Program-made: the position numbers and the translations under genes
Assembly (NCBI GenBank): GCA_965370805.1
Contig: CBDUVZ010000011.1
Location: 1-44,217, forward strand
From: CBDUVZ01 sp965370805
Lineage (GTDB): Bacteria; Hydrothermota; Tepidihabitantia; Tepidihabitantales; Tepidihabitantaceae
Reading direction: 5' to 3'
Length of the DNA stretch: 44,217 bases
The notes under the pieces: generated by a model
Told to the model about the DNA's origin: nothing
Databases searched by the model: none
Seen by the model: only the letters and a program-made list of their open reading frames with translations
In this document: piece by piece, positions 38,247 through 44,217 of the stretch
Position numbering within the stretch: position 1 is the first letter of the stretch
Layout of the letters: every line of letters starts with the position of its first letter

Positions 38247-39308
38247 TCAAAGGCGCTGCTTGACTTCGGCGGCGACCTGCTCAAGCGCCTCTTCCATTCC
38301 AGCTGCCGTCTGCTGATAGAACTCCAGCGACCGGCCGATCGGGTCGGCAACTTCGCGCCCGGCCCGTTCACCGGTTGCGTAGTCGAGCAGCAACTTCGTC
38401 CGGCTCGCTGCGTCGGGCGCGAGCCCAACGACCTGCTCGCGGTGGTACTCCTCCATCACCAGCACAAGATCGGCGTTGCGAATCGCGGCCGCGCTGAGCT
38501 GCTGGGCGCGGTGCGAACTCAGGTCAACACCGAGTCCGGCAACGGCTTCCCGGGCAAACCGGGTGGCCGGATTCCCGACGGGCGCGCCGGTTCCTGCCGA
38601 ATAGACGAACACCCGCTCGCCCTCCAGCAGCTTTGCGAGCACGCCTTGCGCCATCGGGCTCCGGCAGGAATTCCCGGTGCAGACGACCAGTATCGAAAAC
38701 AGGACCCCGGGACCGAGCTTGACCGTTTCCCCGAGCGCATGCTCGAGGTCAAGTATTGCCAGCTTTCCCCGCCTGTCAACCACCGCCGGCCGGGAGGAGA
38801 AACGAACCACCGTCGGCCCGGGACCGGGTGCGTCGTCGTCGTCGATTCCGAGTACAAGGTCCTCGCCGAGGTCTTCCTCGAGTCCGGCAGCGTCCGCCGC
38901 CTCTTCGGGAACCCCGAGCCAGAGCGACTCAGCCGACCGTTCGAGCACCGCCCGGGCAAGCGGCTCAAGAGCCAGCGCCACGCCCGACCGCTCTCCCGGT
39001 GGCTCCAGCAGCCCGGCAACCGGCCCGACCATGACCTTTACAACCTTCTCCCGGTATTCGGCGTTCGACAGGGCCAGTGTCGAATGCCGAATGTTGAATG
39101 CTGAATCCGGAATTGGGAATTCGGAATTCGAGATTTCCTCTACTACCCGGAACGCCGCCCCGAACTGCTCCTGCAGCCATTCGGGCCTGCGACTCAGCAC
39201 GCAGTACCCGCCGAGCAGCGGTGCCGCCACGCACCCGGATTCCAGCGCCGCGGCAATGCGGTCGGCAATCTCATCAATCCGTCGGGGATTCAGCCTGACA
39301 AGTTCCAC
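38247..39308 (-). CDS. Degenerate YrdC/Sua5 domain fused to low-molecular-weight protein phosphatase
   Basis: A 353-residue two-domain protein. Residues about 8-190 resemble YrdC/Sua5 (threonylcarbamoyl-AMP synthase) in layout (IADRIAAALESGCVAAPLLGGYCVL..., PTVVRFSSRPAVVDRRGKL) but the KxR and SxN substrate motifs are not recognisable, so this half is probably inactive. Residues about 204-353 are a low-molecular-weight phosphotyrosine phosphatase/arsenate-reductase-type domain: P-loop Cys210-TGNSC-Arg216-S and the aspartate loop ADPIGRS. Residues about 60-76 (SNSEFPIPDSAFNIRHS) come from a seven-unit 7-nt array inserted in frame. Start is GTG at 39308, nine bases after the purD stop. Confidence 0.78.
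   Translation of the reverse strand: MELVRLNPRRIDEIADRIAAALESGCVAAPLLGGYCVLSRRPEWLQEQFGAAFRVVEEISNSEFPIPDSAFNIRHSTLALSNAEYREKVVKVMVGPVAGLLEPPGERSGVALALEPLARAVLERSAESLWLGVPEEAADAAGLEEDLGEDLVLGIDDDDAPGPGPTVVRFSSRPAVVDRRGKLAILDLEHALGETVKLGPGVLFSILVVCTGNSCRSPMAQGVLAKLLEGERVFVYSAGTGAPVGNPATRFAREAVAGLGVDLSSHRAQQLSAAAIRNADLVLVMEEYHREQVVGLAPDAASRTKLLLDYATGERAGREVADPIGRSLEFYQQTAAGMEEALEQVAAEVKQRL
39082..39130. repeat. 7-nt-period array inside a coding region (GAATNNN)
   Basis: Seven heptamers GAATGCC, GAATGTT, GAATGCT, GAATCCG, GAATTGG, GAATTCG, GAATTCG in exact register (49 bases, plus a trailing AGATTTC) inside the YrdC-like half of the fusion gene; the frame is kept. Confidence 0.8.
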
Positions 39309-39317
39309 AATGGGAAG

Positions 39318-40586
39318 CTAACCGCTCAGCCGCTCCAGGCCGCGCCTGCCGATATCCCGGCGGAAGAACATCCCGTCGAAGTCGATTCCCGCCAGCGCGC
39401 CGTACGTCCGGTCCCGGGCCTGGTGCAGGTCACTGCCGATTCCGGTCACCCCGAGCACCCGGCCGCCGTTCGTTACCACCCGGTCCTCCTCGCGGCGCGT
39501 GCCGGCGTGAAAAACGATGACGTCATCCCTGGCGGTCAGGTCGCCCGAAATCGGAATCCCTTTCCGGTACTGACCCGGATACCCACCCGATGCCGCGACC
39601 ACGCACATCGCACTCTGCTCCTTCCATACCGCCCGCTTCCCGGTAAGGTCGCCCTGGGCGCACGCCAGCAGCAGTTCTCCGAGGTCGTTATCAAGCAACG
39701 GCAGCACTGCCTGCGTTTCCGGGTCCCCGAACCGGCAGTTGAACTCCAGCACGCTCGGGCCCTTATCGGTCAGCATGATTCCGGCATAGATAACCCCGCG
39801 GTAGTCTATTCCGGCCGACTTCAGACCGGCAAGCAGAGGCTTGAAGACCTTCTCTTCCACCGCGCGGCCCACCGCGGCAGTTGCCGCCGGTGCCGGCGCA
39901 TACGCGCCCATACCGCCGGTGTTCGGTCCCCGGTCCCCGTCCTGCAGGCGCTTGTGGTCCTGCGACGGCACTGTCATCACCACCCGGGTCCCATCGCACA
40001 GCCCGATAATCGAAACCTCCTCACCCGTCAGAAACTCCTCGACTACGACCGTCCGCCCGGCTTCACCGAACCGGCCCTCGACCATCATCTCACGCAGGGT
40101 CTTTCCCGCCTGCTCCGGCTCGTGGCAGATGACCACGCCCTTGCCAGCGGCCAGACCCGAAGTCTTGAGCACCACCGGCAGTTCGTGCCCGCCGAGGTAT
40201 TCCTTCGCCAGCTCGTACTCACTGAACACCTCGAACCGGGCGGTCGGAATCCCATGCTCCTGCATCAGGCTCTTGGCAAACGACTTGTCGCCTTCAAGCC
40301 GGGCCGCGGACGCCGTCGGTCCGAACAGAACGAGCCCCCGTTTCCGGAACTCCTCCGCAATCCCGGCAACCAGCGGAACCTCGGGACCGACAACCGTCAG
40401 GTCGATTCGCTCCCGGGCGGCGAACTCGGCGAGCCCGGTGATATCGGTCGCCTGGATATCCACGCACTCGGCCACTTGCGAGATACCGGTGTTACCCGGA
40501 GCACAATAGATTGTCTTGTGGAACTGAGCCAGCTTCCAGACCAGGGCGTGCTCGCGCCCGCCGCCGCCGACAACGAGAATTCTCAT
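39318..40586 (-). CDS. purD: Phosphoribosylamine--glycine ligase
   Basis: A 422-residue ATP-grasp enzyme of purine synthesis (GAR synthetase). Motifs: MRILVVGGGGREHALVWKL, GPEVPLVAGIAEEF, GPTASAARLEGDKSFAK, VLKTSGLAAGKGVVIC, SQDHKRLQDGDRGPNTGGMGAYAP, and the metal-binding VLEFNCRFGDPETQAVLPLL. Length is typical. The start overlaps the stop of the upstream DNA-binding-repeat gene by four bases (ATGA). No other purine genes are in the window. Confidence 0.95.
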   Translation of the reverse strand: MRILVVGGGGREHALVWKLAQFHKTIYCAPGNTGISQVAECVDIQATDITGLAEFAARERIDLTVVGPEVPLVAGIAEEFRKRGLVLFGPTASAARLEGDKSFAKSLMQEHGIPTARFEVFSEYELAKEYLGGHELPVVLKTSGLAAGKGVVICHEPEQAGKTLREMMVEGRFGEAGRTVVVEEFLTGEEVSIIGLCDGTRVVMTVPSQDHKRLQDGDRGPNTGGMGAYAPAPAATAAVGRAVEEKVFKPLLAGLKSAGIDYRGVIYAGIMLTDKGPSVLEFNCRFGDPETQAVLPLLDNDLGELLLACAQGDLTGKRAVWKEQSAMCVVAASGGYPGQYRKGIPISGDLTARDDVIVFHAGTRREEDRVVTNGGRVLGVTGIGSDLHQARDRTYGALAGIDFDGMFFRRDIGRRGLERLSG

Positions 40587-41155
40587 CGGCGCAGCAGCCG
40601 TTCCAGCCGGGCCGCCCGCATCGCCTCGGCCCAGCCGCCGAAATAGCGGACCGCCGCCGCGTGCAGGTTCCGGTAGTGCTTGCGGACAGGCATAGTGGTA
40701 CTCAACTCCATGCCTTCCCGGTGCAGCCGGCGGATTTCACGGACTATCTCTTTCTTCGACCACTCCTTCTGTCGCTTTATCTTGCCGTAATCCAGCCCGG
40801 CCGCCTTGATTGCCTCGCGCCAGGAACCGAAATGCGCGGTTGCCGCGCCGACCAGCCCGCCGTGGAGCTTCTCGGCGGCACTCACGTACAACGGCTTGCC
40901 GGCCGCGTGCAGTTCCCGGAGTCTCTCCGCAATCTTCTTGCGGCTCCAGAAACTCTTCCTGCTAATCCTGCTGTAATCCAGTCCCGCAGCGCGAATCGCC
41001 TCCTCCCACCCGCCCAGGTACTTGCGGCTGGCATAAGCGAGAGCCGGGTAGGTACGGGCGACGTGTCCGGAATTCAGAGGCTTGCCCTGCTTGTGCAGCC
41101 TCCGGATTACCAGGACCACTTCGTCCCGGGACCAGTGCTTGTATGAACGCTTCAT
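40583..41155 (-). CDS. Protein of three homing-endonuclease-associated (HNH_repeat-like) repeats
   Basis: A 190-residue basic protein made of three tandem repeats of about 60 residues, each with the pattern W-S-xxx-I-xxx-I-R-x-L-H-xx-G-xx-L...Y...AAxxxFGGWxEAIxAAGLDYxxI (trailing ends LGGWEEAIRAAGLDY, FGSWREAIKAAGLDY, FGGWAEAMRAARL). This matches the homing endonuclease-associated repeat family, a helical DNA-binding module, but no nuclease domain (HNH or other) is present. It may be a stand-alone DNA-binding protein. Of GTG 41158 and ATG 41155, I prefer the ATG for its five-base spacing from GGGAGG. Overlap with purD indicates co-transcription; its own promoter is 41172-41199. Confidence 0.75.
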   Translation of the reverse strand: MKRSYKHWSRDEVVLVIRRLHKQGKPLNSGHVARTYPALAYASRKYLGGWEEAIRAAGLDYSRISRKSFWSRKKIAERLRELHAAGKPLYVSAAEKLHGGLVGAATAHFGSWREAIKAAGLDYGKIKRQKEWSKKEIVREIRRLHREGMELSTTMPVRKHYRNLHAAAVRYFGGWAEAMRAARLERLLRR

Positions 41156-41171
41156 CACGTCCTCCCGAAGG

Positions 41172-41199
41172 AATCTACCATTCCGACATCAGATGTCAA
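41172..41199 (-). promoter_or_regulatory. Promoter of the minus-strand purD-lipB transcript
   Basis: Minus strand: TTGACA (41199-41194), 16-nt spacer, TAGATT (41177-41172); start expected near 41165, about ten bases before the ATG with GGGAGG in the leader. Confidence 0.6.
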
Positions 41200-41200
41200 A

Positions 41201-41325
41201 CCAATTCCGAATGACAAATTCCAAATGCCGAATTCGGAAATCGAAAATCGGCATTCGGCATTTCCTTTTGTGTCCATCTGCGGTTCCTTCCTCATTCGAC
41301 ATTCGACACTCGGCATTCGACATTT
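41201..41325. repeat. Two 7-nt-period arrays between divergent promoters
   Basis: Nine heptamers at 41201-41263 (CCAATTC, CGAATGA, CAAATTC, CAAATGC, CGAATTC, GGAAATC, GAAAATC, GGCATTC, GGCATTT) and five at 41291-41325 (CTCATTC, GACATTC, GACACTC, GGCATTC, GACATTT). They fill the gap between the two divergent promoters almost completely. Both end in the same CATTTCCTTTTG. Confidence 0.75.
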
Positions 41326-41329
41326 CCTT

Positions 41330-41357
41330 TTGACAACCGCCGGCAGCCTTCTATCAT
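41330..41357 (+). promoter_or_regulatory. Promoter of glyS (predicted leaderless)
   Basis: TTGACA (41330-41335), 16-nt spacer containing CGGCAGCC, TATCAT (41352-41357). The glyS ATG is seven bases further on and has no Shine-Dalgarno sequence. Confidence 0.6.
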
Positions 41358-41364
41358 CCCGACG

Positions 41365-43524
41365 ATGAAACCGCACGTGCAGTTGCTCGTCGAAATCGGA
41401 ACCGAAGAACTGCCGCCGTCGTTCCTGCGGCAGGGCGTCGCCGAACTGGAAAGCCGGGTCCGGGCGATGCTCGTCGAGAATGAAATCAGTGTCGGCAAGG
41501 CTACGCTTTTCTATACTCCGCGTCGGCTGGCAATCCGGTTCGACGAAGTCGCCCCGCTGGTGCCCGCCCGGACTGTCGAACTCCAAGGCCCGCCGAAAAA
41601 GGCCGCTTTCGACGACCAGGGCAAACCGACCAGAACCGCCATCGGATTCAGTCGCGCCCACGGCAGAACACCCGAAGACCTCGAAGTCCGGACCACCCCG
41701 AAAGGGGAATACACTTTCCTCAGCAAGGAACTCCCGGCGCTCGAGACCAGCACGGTGCTCAGGACGGAACTGCCCGGCATCATTGCCGCAATCCCCTTCC
41801 CGAAAACGATGCGCTGGCGCGAGGACAAGACGAAGTTCGCCCGGCCCATCCGATGGCTCCTCTGCCTCCTTGGAGACGAACCCGTCCCGTTCGAGTTCGC
41901 CGGGCTCACCGCGGGTAACAGAACCCACGGCCACCGTGGAGTCAGCGACAAGCCGATTGAGCTACCGAACGCCGGGGAATACGAAACGCTCCTGCTCGCA
42001 CACAAAGTCATCGTTGACTTCGAAGAACGCAGGAAGCGGGTCGAGGAAGAAACAACCCGGCTCGCACAGGAAGCCGGCGGCAAGCCGGTGCTTGACCCCG
42101 AGCTGGTCGAGGAAACAGTCAACATCACCGAGTTCCCGGTCCCGATACTCTGCGCATTCAACCCCGAGCACCTCACCCTGCCCGCGGCCGTGCTCATCAC
42201 CGCGCTCAAGAAACACCAGCGCTGCTTTGCGCTTCGCAAGCAAGACATTGGCCCTGTCGAATCCCGGGTTTCGATTCCCGAATTCGGCATTCGGCATTCG
42301 GCATTCGGCAATAGCACGCTCCTCCCCCGCTTCGTCGCGGTGGCGGACACCCCGGACTGCGACCGGAAAGAAATCAGCCACTGGTACGAGAAAGCGGCCG
42401 AATCACGGCTGGAAGACGCCCGGTTCTTCTTCGAAGCGGACATGAAGAAAGGGTTGGAAGCCCTCGTCGAACGGGAAAAACAGGTAGTCTGGGTCGAAGG
42501 AATGGGCAGCTACTTCGACAAGACCGAACGGCTGCGCGCGCTCTGCCTTCATCTCGCGGCCGAACTCCCGGAAGCCGACGCCGCGCTTCTCGACCGTGCC
42601 GCGCACCTGTCCAAAGCCGACCTGCTGACCGACATGGTCCGGGAAAAGGAATTCACCTCCCTGCAGGGAATCATGGGCGGCACCTACGCCCGACGCCAGG
42701 GCGAACCCGACGCGGTGGCCGACGCAATCGCCGAGCAGTACCTCCCGGCCGGTGCCGGCGGCGAACTCCCGAAAACCGTCAACGGCTCGCTGCTCAGCAT
42801 CGCGGACAAAACCGACAGCATCACGGCAATCTTCCTCACCGGTGCGATACCAACCGGGTCGGAAGACCCGTTCGCCCTCCGCCGCCAGGCCATGGGCATC
42901 ATCGCTATCGTGCTCGAACGAAAGCTCAGCATCGACCTCGGCCGTCTCATCGACTTCGCGCTCAGCCTCTTCCCCGACCAGAACCCCGAACACGCCGCCG
43001 GAATCGTGCCGTTCATCCAGGAACGACTCCAGGCACGGCTCGCGCAGCAGGACATCCCGCACGACATCGCCCTCGCGGTGATGGAAACCACCTGGCACCT
43101 GCCGCGCCGCGCCCTCGCTGCGGCCCGGGCCCTGCTCGAATTCCGCAGCAAACCGGACTTCGAGAAGCTCATTATCGGCCAGAAGCGGGTCGCCAATATC
43201 CTCCGCGATCAGGACGTCAGCGACGGCCGGCCCGACCCGGAGCTGTTCGCAGAGCCGGCGGAAAAAGAACTGTTCAGCCAGGCCCGGACTATCGAACCGG
43301 ACCTGGACAAAGCAGTCAAGACCGAAGAGTTCGGCCACGCGTTCGAACTCCTGCTCGGGTTGCGCGCGGCAATCGACCGGCTCTTCGACGACGTGCTCGT
43401 GATGGCGGAGGACAGGAAACTCCGCGCCAATCGGCTCCAACTCCTGCGCTACATCCGCTCGCTCTTCCGCAAGCTCGCCGACCTCTCCCGAATCGTGCTC
43501 GAAGGCGAAACCAACAACGCCTGA
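41365..43524 (+). CDS. glyS: Glycyl-tRNA synthetase beta subunit
   Basis: A 719-residue beta subunit of the bacterial alpha2beta2 glycyl-tRNA synthetase (VEIGTEELPPSFLRQGV at the start, ...HLSKADLLTDMVREKEFTSLQGIMGGTYA..., C-terminal anticodon-binding-type DALR region ...FDDVLVMAEDRKLRANRLQLLRYIRSLF). The alpha subunit gene is not adjacent. Residues about 293-317 (between RCFALRK and LLPRFVAVAD, which are contiguous apart from a short loop in relatives) contain an insertion partly encoded by a 7-nt array (VSIPEFGIRHSAFGNST). The stop codon is itself within the next 7-nt array. Promoter spacing predicts a leaderless message. Confidence 0.93.
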   Translation: MKPHVQLLVEIGTEELPPSFLRQGVAELESRVRAMLVENEISVGKATLFYTPRRLAIRFDEVAPLVPARTVELQGPPKKAAFDDQGKPTRTAIGFSRAHGRTPEDLEVRTTPKGEYTFLSKELPALETSTVLRTELPGIIAAIPFPKTMRWREDKTKFARPIRWLLCLLGDEPVPFEFAGLTAGNRTHGHRGVSDKPIELPNAGEYETLLLAHKVIVDFEERRKRVEEETTRLAQEAGGKPVLDPELVEETVNITEFPVPILCAFNPEHLTLPAAVLITALKKHQRCFALRKQDIGPVESRVSIPEFGIRHSAFGNSTLLPRFVAVADTPDCDRKEISHWYEKAAESRLEDARFFFEADMKKGLEALVEREKQVVWVEGMGSYFDKTERLRALCLHLAAELPEADAALLDRAAHLSKADLLTDMVREKEFTSLQGIMGGTYARRQGEPDAVADAIAEQYLPAGAGGELPKTVNGSLLSIADKTDSITAIFLTGAIPTGSEDPFALRRQAMGIIAIVLERKLSIDLGRLIDFALSLFPDQNPEHAAGIVPFIQERLQARLAQQDIPHDIALAVMETTWHLPRRALAAARALLEFRSKPDFEKLIIGQKRVANILRDQDVSDGRPDPELFAEPAEKELFSQARTIEPDLDKAVKTEEFGHAFELLLGLRAAIDRLFDDVLVMAEDRKLRANRLQLLRYIRSLFRKLADLSRIVLEGETNNA
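42273..42314. repeat. 7-nt-period array inside glyS (GCATTCG)
   Basis: Six heptamers GATTCCC, GAATTCG, GCATTCG, GCATTCG, GCATTCG, GCAATAG in exact register; 42 bases, a multiple of three, so the frame is kept. Confidence 0.85.
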
Positions 43525-43560
43525 TGCCTGACGCCTCACGCCTGACGCCTGATGCTTCCG
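43519..43560. repeat. 7-nt-period array starting in the glyS stop codon (GCCTGAN)
   Basis: Heptamers GCCTGAT, GCCTGAC, GCCTCAC, GCCTGAC, GCCTGAT, GCTTCCG. The first unit supplies the final Ala codon and the TGA of glyS. Confidence 0.75.
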
Positions 43561-43613
43561 GCGTCTCTTATTCTGCGTGTGACGTGAAACGACTGCTATT
43601 AGTCTAGCCGCCC

Positions 43614-44081
43614 TTGCGCTTCGTCGCCGCGGTACTACTCCTGGTTCTCAATTGCGGTGCGCCCGGCAACCCGCCGGCACCCGACTCCCCGGCTCCGGAC
43701 ACCATCGTTGAACCCGCCGGAGAAACCGCGCTGCTGCGAATCGGTGGCCAAGAGATTGCCGTCGACGTGGTCCGCACACCCGAAGAACGCCGCCTGGGCC
43801 TGATGTATCGTACCAGCCTGGCCCCGGACTCCGGGATGCTCTTCATCTTCGAGCAAACCGAAATCCGCCGCTTCTGGATGAAGAACACGCTCATCCCGCT
43901 CAGCATTGCCTACATTGATACCAGCAACGTCGTGACGGACGTCCTCGAAATGGCGCCCGGCGACACCATCACCCCGTACACATCATCCCGGCCCGCACTC
44001 TACGCGTTCGAAATGAACGCCGGCTGGTTCCAGACCCACGGTATCAAACCCGGCGACACCATCTTCGGCATCCCGGACTGA
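43614..44081 (+). CDS. DUF192 family exported protein
   Basis: A 155-residue exported protein. A signal peptide (LRFVAAVLLLVLNC) ends at a cysteine (about residue 14) that may be lipidated although Asn at -1 is unusual; a proline-rich linker follows, then the DUF192 domain (about 42-150: VDVVRTPEERRLGLMYRTSLAPDSGMLFIFEQTEIRRFWMKNTLIPLSIAYID...ALYAFEMNAGWFQTHGIKPGDTI). DUF192 proteins are widespread, small and of unknown role. Start is TTG at 43614; no ATG or GTG precedes the signal peptide. A TAGTCT at 43600-43605 sits eight bases before it, so this message may also be leaderless, but the -35 is poor. Confidence 0.82.
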   Translation: MRFVAAVLLLVLNCGAPGNPPAPDSPAPDTIVEPAGETALLRIGGQEIAVDVVRTPEERRLGLMYRTSLAPDSGMLFIFEQTEIRRFWMKNTLIPLSIAYIDTSNVVTDVLEMAPGDTITPYTSSRPALYAFEMNAGWFQTHGIKPGDTIFGIPD

Positions 44082-44090
44082 CCCGAAAGC

Positions 44091-44132
44091 GTGCCATCCG
44101 ATGGCACCTTGCACTTTGACTTCTACCCTTTC
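44091..44132. terminator. Palindrome followed by pyrimidine-rich heptamers
   Basis: GTGCCATC-C-GATGGCAC (44091-44107) is a perfect 17-base palindrome 10 bases after the DUF192 stop, followed by CACCTTG, CACTTTG, ACTTCTA, CCCTTTC in 7-nt register. It may end the transcript or bind a protein. Nothing further is recognised up to the window edge at 44217. Confidence 0.4.
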
Positions 44133-44217
44133 CTCCCGTGCTCATCTGTACTTCATTCCGGCCCGCTTCCCCACCTCCCGGCCTCCGTGACCACGTTCCT
44201 CCACGCAAGACCGGCCA

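Noticed and set aside
39423..40646. A 407-codon plus-strand frame opposite purD
   Set aside because: Antisense to purD, which has every ATP-grasp motif.
1..44217. tRNA, rRNA or riboswitch genes
   Set aside because: All gaps longer than 60 bases were read on both strands; none shows a cloverleaf with TTCRA/CCA features, rRNA segments or a riboswitch core that I could recognise.

Overview
The window reads as one chromosome segment from a G+C-rich, Gram-negative, probably uncultivated bacterium using the standard code (TGA, TAA and TAG all end real genes). The Gram-negative call rests on a Tol-Pal gene set, an outer-membrane barrel protein, several lipoproteins, and C-terminal domains of the FlgD-like / type IX sorting kind. 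The style (C25 peptidase, YVTN- and PQQ-type propellers, PKD-like domains, flavin-dependent thymidylate synthase, many short dispersed repeats) suggests a candidate phylum of the WOR-3/TA06 kind in the wider Fibrobacterota-Chlorobiota-Bacteroidota neighbourhood. That placement is inference. No rRNA, tRNA, CRISPR array or intact transposase was seen.

Layout. 1-6 kb: small accessory genes (exported protein, YbjQ family, TPR lipid/secreted protein, DUF3795, HicB with a HicA broken by a nonsense codon, a HepT/MntA toxin-antitoxin pair) separated by four copies of an ATGAAGATTGAC repeat and other repeat debris. 6-9.1 kb: a pal-cpoB-tolQ-tolR-tolA operon without tolB. 9.3-14.2 kb: an XRE regulator, an M1-like protein that has lost its zinc ligands and carries a barrel-like C-terminus, and an MFS exporter. 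14.3-32 kb: seven exported proteins built from PKD-like modules and beta-propellers of several kinds, plus a 1633-residue C25 (gingipain-type) protease flanked by two 12-nt-period repeat arrays. 32-44 kb: housekeeping genes: tandem ThyX with a lysine-rich tail, a radical-SAM NrdG-type activase, lipB-lpd-acyl-CoA dehydrogenase-YrdC/phosphatase fusion-purD-DNA-binding repeat protein on the minus strand, then glyS and a DUF192 lipoprotein on the plus strand.

Three cross-cutting signals stand out. (1) Fourteen promoter-like sites share TTGAC(A) - 16/17 nt - TA(G/T/C)NNT. In several, the start codon sits 6-7 nt after the -10 box (predicted leaderless), and two predicted leaderless eight-codon leader ORFs end in a stop that overlaps the ATG of the main gene. 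(2) Nearly every intergenic gap holds a degenerate array with exact 7-nt periodicity (others have 9- or 12-nt periods), and two such 7-nt arrays sit in frame inside genes (glyS and the YrdC/phosphatase fusion). (3) Several families have unusual architectures: dead M1 + barrel, double ThyX + histone-like tail, and propellers with a cysteine pair in most blades.
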